Shown here piece by piece: positions 16,337-25,166 of a stretch of DNA of 35,536 nt. The stretch comes from Bartonella birtlesii IBS 325. Its GTDB lineage: Bacteria > Pseudomonadota > Alphaproteobacteria > Rhizobiales > Rhizobiaceae. The stretch covers positions 190,762 through 226,297 of the forward strand of contig NZ_CM001557.1 of NCBI RefSeq assembly GCF_000273375.1, given 5' to 3'. Within the stretch, counting starts at the first letter, position 1; each line of letters begins with the position of its first letter. The translations under genes were made by a program, and so were the position numbers. Below the pieces are notes generated by a model, which was given only the letters and a program-made list of their open reading frames with translations, did no database searches and was not told the DNA's origin.

Positions 16337-17788
16337 GGCACCTTGCAATTCCACATCAAAGCCCGTCACATGAGACCAATTCACCCCTTCTGGAATGCGC
16401 AATCTAAAGCGATAAAACCGTGCCCTTGCACGCACATGAATTTGCCCCGTATTATGCGAGGGCAATCTTTCCGGCAACCAAACGGTTTTTTCTACAAGGG
16501 ATTGCCGAAAGCGCATTCCCACAGACAAATAAGATTCCTCACTATTCACCTGAGGCATAATATTTTTCACCCGTGTTACAACGCCATTTGTCTGTCCCAT
16601 TTCTTGTGAAGTCACCACACAAGCCATAGAAGAACCAGAAAATGAACCAAGTCTACCCTGCCTATCAAATGCACCGAGAATGGGTGATTCATTTTTCCAA
16701 GCTTTACTATCGAGAGAAGGGGACAATTCATCGAGGTTTTGCGTCACTTGATCGAGACCTTCTAAAGTCATTCCAGCCAAAAAAATGGGCAAAATCATTT
16801 TGATATCGACAACTGCTTTTGTCCATTTTTGCAATCCCCAATCATAAATGAGCAAAATGCGTTTCTGAAGTGTCTCATCGCTATCAATCATCCAATAAAC
16901 GCGATTATACACCCCATCAATGGCAGCAGACAAAGTATAGAGATTCTTTTGCCTTGATTTTGCTGTCATCGTTCTGTCGACTTTTTCAAAGCCAATGGGT
17001 ATGATCTGCCCCTCATTGGTGATCTGATAAAATCCCCCCTCATCAGCAAAGAAGGCAAGATCCCCTCGACAAACGATAGATTCGGCATTTTTTGCCCCGC
17101 GTTTATCATGAATTTTTTGAAAACTGAAAATAACTTTAGAGCCAGGGATAAAAGAGCCGGCATAGATTGCAGAACGCATAAAGATGATTGGATTTGTTGT
17201 CTCCGTTGCGCCTTGCACAGCCCCACCATCGGGAAAATCTTGATAATCACAGCTTTTTTTCCCCACAGTCCAAAATTCGGCATCGTTCAATCCAGACCAA
17301 TGAATACGTCGTGGATACTCTGTCAATTTCATTAAACAAACGAAATCTCCCCACACACGAACAATTCCTGCTTGTGGTGGATTTCCGCCTAAATCCCTAA
17401 ATTTTTTGTCATGATTAATATCGATGATTTGTGGCCTATCATTGGCATTAACAGCGATAATATAATCGCCAAACAAAGCAAATGACCATGGAGCATCAAT
17501 ATTAGCGAGGTAAGATTTTCCCTTTTTGCTAATATCTTTCCATCTTTTTGTTGTATTATCGAGAAGATAAATTTTTTGCCCTGTCCCAACAATAACAGAC
17601 ACGCCACTTTTTGTTTTAACAGCAAGAGCACCTAAAATTTCATCAGGACAAGGCTCTGAAAAAGGTTGGAAACTGGGCATAGGGATATAAGAACCATCGG
17701 CCGGTAACACATTGATGAGTTCATCAGTAAAAAGCCCATTGATGTCTGCAACATCAGGCCGATAATCAGCGATTGGGAAAAAAGCCAT
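16325..17788 (-). CDS. phage tail/packaged-DNA stabilisation-like protein
   Basis: A 487-residue virion protein. ATG 17788 is chosen over 17800 because GGGGTG lies just upstream. The protein is beta-rich with repeated short motifs: GQKIYLLDNTTKRWKD, FGDYIIAVNANDRPQIID, WGDFVCLMK, DLAFFADEGGFYQI, RVYWMIDSD and LLIYDWGLQKWT. This beta-propeller-like pattern is seen in P22 gp10-type stabilisation or tail-hub proteins of short-tailed phages. Its location between the adaptor and tail fibre genes agrees. The name is by analogy; the structural role (plugging the portal channel and linking to the tail) is inferred. Its stop codon lies inside the last copy of the 33-bp repeat. Confidence 0.78.
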   Translation of the reverse strand: MAFFPIADYRPDVADINGLFTDELINVLPADGSYIPMPSFQPFSEPCPDEILGALAVKTKSGVSVIVGTGQKIYLLDNTTKRWKDISKKGKSYLANIDAPWSFALFGDYIIAVNANDRPQIIDINHDKKFRDLGGNPPQAGIVRVWGDFVCLMKLTEYPRRIHWSGLNDAEFWTVGKKSCDYQDFPDGGAVQGATETTNPIIFMRSAIYAGSFIPGSKVIFSFQKIHDKRGAKNAESIVCRGDLAFFADEGGFYQITNEGQIIPIGFEKVDRTMTAKSRQKNLYTLSAAIDGVYNRVYWMIDSDETLQKRILLIYDWGLQKWTKAVVDIKMILPIFLAGMTLEGLDQVTQNLDELSPSLDSKAWKNESPILGAFDRQGRLGSFSGSSMACVVTSQEMGQTNGVVTRVKNIMPQVNSEESYLSVGMRFRQSLVEKTVWLPERLPSHNTGQIHVRARARFYRFRLRIPEGVNWSHVTGFDVELQGAGTR

Positions 17789-18005
17789 TGAGCACCCCAT
17801 GAGAAAGAATATTTTTGAAAAGTCAAATGTGCTATTTCAAAACACCAAAACTTACTTTTAAGCCCAAGAACCATTCAAATGGGAAAAGCTCTTGGGCATA
17901 AAATTCAGATGAAAGAAAAAACCAAAGCAAATCGATGCATTCATAAAGAGCATGCCCCCCCACAAAAGCACCAGTCAAAAGTCTCAAAAAACCAAGAAAA
18001 ATCTT

Positions 18006-18695
18006 TTAAAACCTCATAGAACGAATATTTGTAGAATTTTTTCGGCGTGATGTTTCAAACCGCAAAGCTTGCAGCTGTTCTTGAAAATCTCTAAAAGAAA
18101 CAGCAGCATATTCAGAATCTTTGAGGATATTTTTGTAGAGTTCGTATTTTGCACGTGCTTTAATAAGATCGAATGCATAAATCAACCAAGGGTTATCATC
18201 CTCCAACACTGTTTTATTGCTAAAACAAATAGGAGCATAGACAAAACACACAGTTTCAACCTGTTTGGGTGTTGGAAAGAGTCCTATTTTTTGCTCAAAA
18301 AAAGTATAAAAGAGAGGTGCTCCTTGTGGAGGTGGTGTTCCATATTGTTTTTGCAATGTTTCATAAGGTTTAAAAAACAATTGTGTTGCATCATCTGTTC
18401 CTAAAAAAGCAGACTCCAAAACCTTTTCAGATTCAATAAAAATCCCTTCTTCTTGGCCATACCATGTTTTTCCACTTTGTGTTTTGAAAGTCATCTGCCT
18501 TTTTTGATTAAAGAACAAAGGCTCCCGTTCACACAAGCGCAAAGCAGTAAAAATAGAATCTTGAATTTGTATAGAATATTCTGCTGTCGTATCGTCAATT
18601 TCATCTTGAATAAGAGCGATCATAGAAGCAAAAGTTTTACAATGGTCTGTATATATAGAATTGAGATGATTTGGATCAGTAGGTAAAGTGGTCAT
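18006..18695 (-). CDS. phage head-tail adaptor-like protein
   Basis: A 229-residue protein from ATG 18695; a TTG two codons earlier (18701) has a better-spaced AAGGAT and could be the real start. Predicted mostly helical at both ends, with IQDSIFTALRLCEREPLFFN near 46 and a conserved YGTPPPQGAP turn. In the middle, FFEQKIGLFPTPKQVETVCF is a beta segment. The pattern matches adaptor proteins that bind below the portal in short-tailed phages, and the gene sits after the capsid gene as expected. The basic C-terminus (TSRRKNSTNIRSMRF) may insert toward the portal or DNA. Confident as a virion gene, moderate for adaptor. About 215 non-coding bases separate it from the next gene. Confidence 0.7.
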   Translation of the reverse strand: MTTLPTDPNHLNSIYTDHCKTFASMIALIQDEIDDTTAEYSIQIQDSIFTALRLCEREPLFFNQKRQMTFKTQSGKTWYGQEEGIFIESEKVLESAFLGTDDATQLFFKPYETLQKQYGTPPPQGAPLFYTFFEQKIGLFPTPKQVETVCFVYAPICFSNKTVLEDDNPWLIYAFDLIKARAKYELYKNILKDSEYAAVSFRDFQEQLQALRFETSRRKNSTNIRSMRF

Positions 18696-18784
18696 GGGCA
18701 ATGATAATCCTTTTGCGTGTGGAGCACTTTAGATATCTTAGGCCAGCGGCATATTCTTTTGAGAGATAAAAAATCTTTCAAACG

Positions 18785-18818
18785 GATCTTAAGCGAGCAT
18801 TCTAGAATGCTTAGATCA
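18785..18818. repeat. palindrome between capsid and adaptor genes
   Basis: AGCATTCT-AGAATGCT (18796-18811) is a perfect 16-base palindrome. The flanks GATCT (18785) and AGATC (18814-18818) extend the symmetry. No T-run follows, so it could be an operator or an RNA hairpin, possibly an RNA processing site. Confidence 0.5.
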
Positions 18819-18977
18819 GGCATATAGAGAAATTTTGCCCCCTTAGCTCTAAAAATTTTTCTTCCCCACAGATATTTGTTGAGAAAAAACGAGAGCAGCT
18901 CTTAGAAACAGGCATCTATAGGCACACAATCCTATAAAATCCTGCACAACTATGATCAGTAAAGCCAATGTTTGGAA

Positions 18978-19011
18978 CTTCTTCTCAACAAAAAACTCTG
19001 TTGAGAAGAAG
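18978..19011 (-). terminator. 13-bp hairpin just after the capsid gene
   Basis: CTTCTTCTCAACA (18978-18990) and TGTTGAGAAGAAG (18999-19011) pair perfectly around an 8-base loop, 13 bases beyond the capsid stop codon. No T-run follows the stem on the minus strand, so it may protect the 3' end or slow transcription more than terminate it. Another TGTTGAGAA lies nearby at about 18878. Confidence 0.55.
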
Positions 19012-19024
19012 CAGGTGAAGCACT

Positions 19025-20143
19025 TTAAGCAGGTGCTCCATAAGTGGGGATCACGATAGTGGCGAAATCTTGTGCACCTTGTGAACTTCCAGGTAAGGTG
19101 AAGCAAGTTTTTTTCATACCGATAATGGTTTTTGCTGCAACACCAAATTCGCGTTCATAGTCAAACAACTCTTCCACCAATTTATAGCGTGTAGCACCAC
19201 GATCTTTTCCAAAAGCGATAACAGCACTTTGTGCCCCCAGCAACACCGCCCGGCGTACATTGGGCACAGCTTTATTTGTTGCACCAGACTCAACGCCCTC
19301 AGTAACATGTTCCGCCTCACGCAAGACAACACCATTATACATGCCAAGCGATCCATCATAAAGTGGGTTTTTAACACGGCTTCCACTATAGATTGCCTTA
19401 GTAATGTCGAGCCATTGTCCGGCATCTGTATTGGTTCGCAATTGTGTGACCTGCGTTGGATGCAAATAAAGCACATAGACATTTTCGCCATCAATGCGCA
19501 CAGGTCTAATTTTTGGATTTGCCAGCTTCGCCCGTTCTACGGCTTTATCGACCAGATCAAGATCAAAAGTATCCTTCTCTTTCAAGTCTTCATCTTTTGT
19601 TTTCCCATTAGGGCGCACAACGCGTTTATCGGTTGGTGCAGTTGGTGCATTAAAGCCATAATGGACAGGTTTAAGAGCAATAGTGCGTCCTTCAAAGTTA
19701 ATGGCTTTTGCGGTATATCCACACACTTGAATAAAGAACATCAAACTCAAGCGATCGGCATACCAATCAACCAAGCCATTTTTGGCTTCAGTACGCAAAT
19801 CGTGCAAGATGCGTTGTTGATCGATAGTGCCCTCATTTTTGACACGCACGGCATGAACAAGTTCATTAATTACCAAGCGATCACTAAGAAATTGTAGGGC
19901 TTCTTCATTGCCTTCAACTGCCTGCCCTTCACTCACCCCATCGCCGAGCAACTGTACGCGCAAATTAAAGCTGATAGCATCACCACTTGCTTTTGTGGTT
20001 TCATCTTTTAATTGTACAATACTGTTGGAATCTTTCCCGATCAACGGTGCAATAGGAATTGCTTTTGAAATTTCCTGGTTTAAGAGCTTAGACCATGTGC
20101 GCACTGCCATAGGGTCATTAATTCCGATATAAGTTACGGTCAT
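19025..20143 (-). CDS. N4-gp56-type major capsid protein
   Basis: A 372-residue coat protein of the N4-gp56 family, which forms the icosahedral head. The N-terminal half has the family block GDAISFNLRVQLLGDGVSEG, followed by GNEEALQFLSDRLVINELVH and RVKNEGTIDQQR, and the helix EAKNGLVDWYADRLSLM. The C-terminal half contains YVLYLHPTQVTQLR, GSLGMYNGVVLREAEHV and LLGAQSAVIAFGKDRG, also typical. Length is normal for the family and no internal stop is seen. A good ribosome binding site (AGAGGATAAAATG) precedes the start. A rho-independent terminator lies 27 bases upstream, so expression depends on readthrough, and a hairpin follows the gene. Confidence 0.92.
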   Translation of the reverse strand: MTVTYIGINDPMAVRTWSKLLNQEISKAIPIAPLIGKDSNSIVQLKDETTKASGDAISFNLRVQLLGDGVSEGQAVEGNEEALQFLSDRLVINELVHAVRVKNEGTIDQQRILHDLRTEAKNGLVDWYADRLSLMFFIQVCGYTAKAINFEGRTIALKPVHYGFNAPTAPTDKRVVRPNGKTKDEDLKEKDTFDLDLVDKAVERAKLANPKIRPVRIDGENVYVLYLHPTQVTQLRTNTDAGQWLDITKAIYSGSRVKNPLYDGSLGMYNGVVLREAEHVTEGVESGATNKAVPNVRRAVLLGAQSAVIAFGKDRGATRYKLVEELFDYEREFGVAAKTIIGMKKTCFTLPGSSQGAQDFATIVIPTYGAPA

Positions 20144-20169
20144 TTTATCCTCTAAAAGTTTGTTGACAT

Positions 20170-20193
20170 AAAAAAACCGGCAAAGCGCCGGTT
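20170..20193 (-). terminator. rho-independent terminator between scaffold and capsid genes
   Basis: On the minus strand AACCGGC (20193-20187) pairs with GCCGGTT (20181-20175) around a 5-base loop, followed directly by a run of T (20176-20170). This is a textbook intrinsic terminator. It stands 27 bases before the capsid start, leaving no room for a promoter after it, so it must leak or be regulated if capsid is made from upstream. Confidence 0.85.
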
Positions 20194-20371
20194 GTTAATA
20201 TTCCACATTTCTTATTTTCAGATAGTGGATTGGTTATCGTATGTTTTGTATGATTTTATTGATTGTCCTCCCCCTTTGAGAAACGTCACATTCTCACTTT
20301 GAGAATTCTCCAAAGCATCCGCACCAACACGCCAAAGCATGCGCCTTAAAAATTTTCCACCAGTTAAGCTT

Positions 20372-21169
20372 TTAAGATTCTTCCCCGCCCATTAAACGAT
20401 TAAAAGCAGCTTTATTTTTGGGATCAGCAACCCAACGACTAAATTCTGCTTCCGACATTTTATCAAGCATATCCATAGAAATGGGTCCATTGGAAGTCAC
20501 ACCATTATAGGCTGCAAGGGTGCGTGCAGAATTTTGTCTTTCCTGCAAATTTTCACCAACATTCTTTGAGCTATTGGTATAGCCAATTTTTTGCGCAATA
20601 GCATAAAGCACTTCGGCGGGATTTTGATTTTTTTTCGCACAATCACGCAAAATTTGCTTTAATTCATTACCAATCAACGCATCCACGACGTTTGGATCTG
20701 CCATTTCTGGATAGAGCGAAGAGAAAGCTGCCAACTGCTTAGCCCGCGTATCATAAATAAAATCGGCCGCTTGATCAAAATCATCATGCCTTTGTTTAAC
20801 GTTCATAACAGACTGTTGATAGAAGGCGCTCAACTGTTCTGCTTCAGGGTTCATAGCAAGTGTTTGTTCACCGAGCAATGCCTCCTGTTTATGGAGTGTT
20901 TTTCCCAACCATTGTATATAACCCATAAAATCTTTTTGCGGATCTGGGGGTGCATCGCCTTGTGCACCTCCTTGCACATTTTGTTGCTGTGCGCTTTCTT
21001 GAACTAAACGCTGCTGTTGATGAAGATTTTGCTGGCCTTGGAACTTTTCTTCCACAGACTTTACTTGTTCCCCTGCATCAATTTCTTGGTCTTCTCCTTG
21101 TAGAGTCTCTGAAAGAACACCCTGTTTCAATTGGTTTTGCTCTGCTGGTGTTAAATATTCTTGATCCAT
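20372..21169 (-). CDS. phage scaffolding protein
   Basis: A 265-residue protein from ATG 21169, preceded by AGAAGG; a longer frame from 21238 starts in less likely sequence. It is acidic and very Gln-rich with predicted helix throughout, for example in QQNLHQQQRLVQESAQQQN and in MNVKQRHDDFDQAADFIYDT. These are the composition and coiled coil expected of a head scaffold that is removed when the head matures. A compact C-terminal helix (DKMSEAEFSRWVADPKNKAA) would bind the coat. It lies between portal and capsid genes, the standard place. There is no sequence motif proof; the call is by composition and position. Confidence 0.75.
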   Translation of the reverse strand: MDQEYLTPAEQNQLKQGVLSETLQGEDQEIDAGEQVKSVEEKFQGQQNLHQQQRLVQESAQQQNVQGGAQGDAPPDPQKDFMGYIQWLGKTLHKQEALLGEQTLAMNPEAEQLSAFYQQSVMNVKQRHDDFDQAADFIYDTRAKQLAAFSSLYPEMADPNVVDALIGNELKQILRDCAKKNQNPAEVLYAIAQKIGYTNSSKNVGENLQERQNSARTLAAYNGVTSNGPISMDMLDKMSEAEFSRWVADPKNKAAFNRLMGGEES

Positions 21170-21329
21170 ACTCTTAAGCCTTCTCTTGTCTAAACAATAA
21201 GATGATATTTTTTCAAACACTGTGTTTTTTCGCCACACATTTTCTTAATATTCTCCATCCCCTACCCCATCCCAACATTACCAATAGAGTGCTCCTCTCT
21301 TCTCACCATAATGTCAGATTCTCCTCTCA

Positions 21330-21500
21330 CCTTGCCGCTAAACTCTCCGGCGCCACCAAGTTGCCCTCCACCAATCCCCTCATGCAATGGGGGCACTTTG
21401 CCTCTTCAAACCTTGCATTTGCACTTTGCGTACAATTTTGTACACTTATGCTCTACAGGCGATTTTATGGATAAAAGATGCGAGCAAAAGAAGAATGCGA
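21330..21500 (-). pseudogene. decayed duplicate of the portal gene 3' end
   Basis: Between the scaffold and portal genes lies a stretch that aligns with the 3' end of the portal gene (about 21579-21720) in the same orientation. Shared runs include TAAACTCTCC, CTCATGC, GCACTTTGCC, TCTACA and ATTTTATG. On the minus strand it begins LIHKIACRA, where the portal has LIHKIACRT, then meets stops and shifts. The copy has about 15 extra bases near the CTCATGC run. It is a non-coding relic of a tandem duplication, or of a second portal gene. Confidence 0.8.
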
Positions 21501-21525
21501 AAAGACCACGGATCTTAAGAGCAAG

Positions 21526-23385
21526 CTAACCTTGTGCTTTCACCTGTTGCAAAATGCTCTGCATCAACTGCTCCACATTAGCGTTAAACTCTCCACCGCC
21601 CTCATGCGGTGGAGCACTTTGCCCCTCCAAGCTCTGCGCTTGCACATTGTGTGCAACTTCGTGAACTTGTGTTCTACAAGCAATTTTATGAATAAGAGAG
21701 GCAGGCAAAGGAGAATAGTGTAAAAGATCGAGCATAATCTCTGGTGTTATGAGACTTTGCATCAAAGGCAACAATTGCATAATAATGGCAAATGTCCGCT
21801 CTTTTTCATTAAGACTTGTTGGTGCATCATCCACAACGATATCATATTCCAAGCTGGTAATCATTTCGCGTGTGAGTGGCACATATTGGGCATTTTCGTC
21901 TCCAGCGATACGCACCAAGCGCCCATCGGAGAGATAATTTTGAATAAGATAGAGAATAATTTTTCCCTGCCGTTGCCGATATCGACGCAACCCATCAAAG
22001 AAAGATGCCAACAGATTAAGGGATGATTGGCGGCGTTGTTCTTCAAGAATTCCTGGTTGGTTAACAGCCCTTGTCCCAATAAACTCAGAAGACAAGCCTG
22101 TCACTTGTTCAAGTGCGCTTTTTGCTTCATTAAACAATTGGAAAAAGCCTTGGGGGAATTGTGCAACGGGTTTAGGTTGTATTCTTCCTCCAGCAACGGC
22201 GCCACTTTTCAGCCAAGTAATACTATCGGCTCTAGCCCAACTCTCAACAGCTTGCCGATCATCATCAAAAGCGTCGCGTTCTGCCATAATACCGCCTTTA
22301 GACTGACTATTGAGCAAATACATCACTTGACTAAAATATTTATTTGCCCAGCGTTGGGGATCTTTTGTTGCTTTAACAATACCATAAAATTGCCGGCTCA
22401 ATTTATCAAAAGTACCGGTAATACACTCCCAACCCAATTGACCAGCCGGCACCAAAGGCTTATCGGGTGCATCGAGCAATTTTTTGCCCAAAAAAGCCCG
22501 TTTGACAATTTTTCTCGTTAACCTTGTCGCTTGGATATGAGGAAACTCTTTGTTTAATTTTTGGAAATCCTGTTCCGAATAATCGACAAATTTTCCGCTT
22601 AAAGGGTCAAGAACTTTATAAACGACCTCGCGTTCAAACCAGCGACATTCAGCCAATGTCACCATTTTAGGGCGTTGAGCACTGCTTTCCTCTTCCACCT
22701 CTGTATAATAGCTTTGCCGCTCCCCCACATTGGTTTGCTGCCATAATGTTTGATGTTTTACCCAACCGGCATCCAGATCACTCCAATGAACATGGGGAAA
22801 CATCTCTGCTGCCACCTCTAAGGGCTTTTCATCAATATACCATAGGCGTTGTGCATCAATCAGATTGGATTTCACAGCACTTGCATCCCAGACCATTTTC
22901 ATAGGATCAAGTCGTGCAATCACTGGTTTTCCTTGTGGATCTTCTTCATAATCAAGTCTGGTATCTGTCCAACCCATTCCGCAAATAATTGCATCTTGAA
23001 AAGCATCAGAATCCTCGTACTCTCCATCAGCCTCATCACGAAACCATTCAGCTGCACCAGTGAGGATTTGGTTAGCAAAAGCCGCTCCCTCTTGGCGTGG
23101 AATAAATTGCACTTGTCGTTTATTATTGCGCTCGGTACCAATCACGGCATTAATCAAAGGAGCAATACGGTTAAAAGTCATAACCGGTCTATTTTGTTCG
23201 TGCAACACGGCAAGATCTTGCGCATTCCATTGCCGCCCATTATAAAAATCGTAATCTTCTTGAGCATTTTTTCGCCATTGTTCAACATGACCAATATCAT
23301 CATGATACCAGCCAACGAGTTTTTTAAAGAGCGCTTGATATTCAAGTGTCTCTAAAGGATCAAAAGAGTCTGTAGAAATATTCAT
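21526..23385 (-). CDS. phage portal protein (P22-type)
   Basis: A 619-residue portal that forms the dodecameric ring at one head vertex, through which the terminase pumps DNA. Early motifs ARE those of P22-like portals: FYNGRQWNAQDLAVLHEQNR, then PVMTFNRIAPLINAVIGTER and NNKRQVQFIPRQ; later DAIICGMGWTDTRLDYEEDP and DPMKMVWDASAVK. The C-terminal region with LEYDIVVDDAPTSLNEKERT also fits. ATG 23385 overlaps the terminase stop (TAATG), so translation is coupled; GGATGG lies upstream. A 15-base upstream ATG (23400) is possible. The extreme C-terminus (SLEGQSAPPHEGGGEFNANV) is flexible and is the part duplicated in the neighbouring relic. Confidence 0.92.
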   Translation of the reverse strand: MNISTDSFDPLETLEYQALFKKLVGWYHDDIGHVEQWRKNAQEDYDFYNGRQWNAQDLAVLHEQNRPVMTFNRIAPLINAVIGTERNNKRQVQFIPRQEGAAFANQILTGAAEWFRDEADGEYEDSDAFQDAIICGMGWTDTRLDYEEDPQGKPVIARLDPMKMVWDASAVKSNLIDAQRLWYIDEKPLEVAAEMFPHVHWSDLDAGWVKHQTLWQQTNVGERQSYYTEVEEESSAQRPKMVTLAECRWFEREVVYKVLDPLSGKFVDYSEQDFQKLNKEFPHIQATRLTRKIVKRAFLGKKLLDAPDKPLVPAGQLGWECITGTFDKLSRQFYGIVKATKDPQRWANKYFSQVMYLLNSQSKGGIMAERDAFDDDRQAVESWARADSITWLKSGAVAGGRIQPKPVAQFPQGFFQLFNEAKSALEQVTGLSSEFIGTRAVNQPGILEEQRRQSSLNLLASFFDGLRRYRQRQGKIILYLIQNYLSDGRLVRIAGDENAQYVPLTREMITSLEYDIVVDDAPTSLNEKERTFAIIMQLLPLMQSLITPEIMLDLLHYSPLPASLIHKIACRTQVHEVAHNVQAQSLEGQSAPPHEGGGEFNANVEQLMQSILQQVKAQG

Positions 23386-24710
23386 TAAAAAGCCATCCAT
23401 GAAGTTTGAGAATGGTAAGAAGAGCGATAAGCACTTTTTTTCGCTCGCATATGCGGCTGTTCATAAGCCACACACATTAATCCAAAGGCATCAGCACCAT
23501 GGCTTGCCCAATCATGTTCAGCGCCCAGTCCAATATTGCGCTGTTCATCACGCTTTTCGTGATACCAAGCAAGTGCTTTTCGCCCCGCATTTGTTGTTTC
23601 ACGATTAAACCAAATAGCCGGAAACAATCGCCTCACAGCTTCAATACGCATTTTCACCGCACCCGCTCCTTGATTAGGAATAACCTTAGTTTGAAAACCA
23701 GCTTGTTGGAGAGCACTTTCAAAACTGACATTATAGACGCGATCTTTGCTAGCCCCATCATGGGGCAAGACCATCAATGCTTTATCATATCCTCTTTGAA
23801 AGACCCATCCCACATGCTCAGAGAGAGGCTGTCCTTGTGCTTCATAATAATCAAGCACACGAATTTCCCGTCCCACAAATTGTGCCACCCACAAAGCGGT
23901 AGCATCAGCCTTTGCCCCCGTTCCACCGATATCCCAAAAGATTCTCACCTGCATTAGCGGATCACGGGGCACAGTAGTAATACGCCCCTCGCGTGAAGCC
24001 TCAAGCAGAGCTTTTTGGTAATAAGCACCCTCAATATTTTGCAGATATTCGCCCTCCCAAATATGGTTATATTGTTCAGGTCTTTGTTCTAAATCTGCCT
24101 TACGATCTCGATTGAGTTTTTCGGGAAATTGAGGATTATCACGCCAATTAATTTCAACACCTTTGATATTGGGGTTTTTGACATTTCTAAAACGTTTTTC
24201 CACGGGTGCATTTTCACGACAAGGGTTCCATGTCACCCATAATTCGGCATTCCAATCGTCTCCTTCTTCGCGCAAAGTTGGGATAAGCGTTTGCCAAGCG
24301 GTTTCCGTCACAGGCTCTGCTTCATCCACCCAGCAAAGAAAAACCCGCCCCATGGATTTAATACTTGCGATATTGCGATCAAGCCCAGCAAACACATAAA
24401 CAATACGCCCATCTTTTGACTTAATATATTTATCGCCGATTTCATAATAATCTTGTAGAAAGGGATAGGCTTCAAGTGCCCGCTTAATTTCTTCCAAGGA
24501 ACTTTCATTGAGAGAATTCTGGAATTGCCGTGCACAAAGAATAATGCCCCGCTCTCCAGCCTTGCCATGTCGATATCCCATCACCGCAGACATCAAAGCA
24601 AAGGAACGTGTTTTTCCAGAGCCCCGGCCCCCCCAAGCAGCACGCACATCGGCTTTTCCAGTAAACACAGGAATAAGTTTTGGAATAAGAGCAATTTGCG
24701 CAGTTGTCAT
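23385..24710 (-). CDS. phage terminase large subunit
   Basis: A 441-residue DNA packaging motor: an N-terminal ATPase and a C-terminal nuclease that cuts concatemeric DNA. Walker A is GGRGSGKT (27-34) and Walker B is VFLCWVDEAE (123-132) with the catalytic glutamate. The ATPase coupling region is ELWVTWNPC (about 156-164). The RNase H-like nuclease starts at RIFWDIGGTGAKAD, with acidic residues D260 and D269, and a final HDWASHGADAF supplies the last acidic ligand. This is the PBSX/Terminase_3 type. All catalytic residues appear intact. The stop overlaps the portal start. In a gene transfer agent the same enzyme would package host DNA. Confidence 0.93.
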   Translation of the reverse strand: MTTAQIALIPKLIPVFTGKADVRAAWGGRGSGKTRSFALMSAVMGYRHGKAGERGIILCARQFQNSLNESSLEEIKRALEAYPFLQDYYEIGDKYIKSKDGRIVYVFAGLDRNIASIKSMGRVFLCWVDEAEPVTETAWQTLIPTLREEGDDWNAELWVTWNPCRENAPVEKRFRNVKNPNIKGVEINWRDNPQFPEKLNRDRKADLEQRPEQYNHIWEGEYLQNIEGAYYQKALLEASREGRITTVPRDPLMQVRIFWDIGGTGAKADATALWVAQFVGREIRVLDYYEAQGQPLSEHVGWVFQRGYDKALMVLPHDGASKDRVYNVSFESALQQAGFQTKVIPNQGAGAVKMRIEAVRRLFPAIWFNRETTNAGRKALAWYHEKRDEQRNIGLGAEHDWASHGADAFGLMCVAYEQPHMRAKKSAYRSSYHSQTSWMAF

Positions 24711-24828
24711 GAATCCTCAAGCACAACAATTTTCAAAAAAGCACTTTTCCAAAACCACATTCTTGGACCGCGACACTCTTCAAGCACCATATCCAACACC
24801 CCACACATCAGAAAACTTAACCTCTTCC

Positions 24829-24955
24829 CTGCCCCCCACACACACTATCCTTTGCCACCACCGGCACAATCTTAGGCATGCGAAATAGTTTTAACATCAC
24901 CCCCCGCATCCCCCATAACCTGTAGAGGCAATAGTTTAGCCAACAGTGAAAAAAG
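24829..24955 (-). pseudogene. near-identical partial copy of the small terminase 3' end
   Basis: This segment repeats 25191-25318 in direct orientation about 362 bases away. The first 44 and a later 51 bases match without change. A one-base length difference at 24873-24882 shifts the frame (HA-stop where the intact gene has RVEIVP). On the minus strand it still reads LLAKLLPLQVMGDAGGD before the shift. It lies downstream of the intact gene, in the 456-base gap before the large terminase. Relic of a tandem duplication. Confidence 0.9.
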
Positions 24956-25166
24956 CCTTAGAATGGCAGATAAATCGGCGCACACAACACACATATCAGC
25001 AATTCCAGTTGTGCGATTTCCAAAAGTCTTCAACCCTCCTCATGGGTCCACGTCTCATCCACCCGTGATTTTCATGGCATCCAAAACATATCCCCCAACA
25101 TCACTAAAAAAAGCACAAACCCCCATCGGCAAAGAACAGGCCTCTCCAAAATACCAACCTCACCCC

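Noticed and set aside
16130..16609. Plus-strand and minus-strand open frames through the 33-bp array (HALARNPPPQS-like and FVVGDYALVRG-like repeats)
   Set aside because: They exist because 33 is a multiple of three; they overlap real virion genes and lack credible starts.
24508..24888. Long plus-strand frames opposite the terminase
   Set aside because: Antisense shadows of the terminase gene with no independent support.
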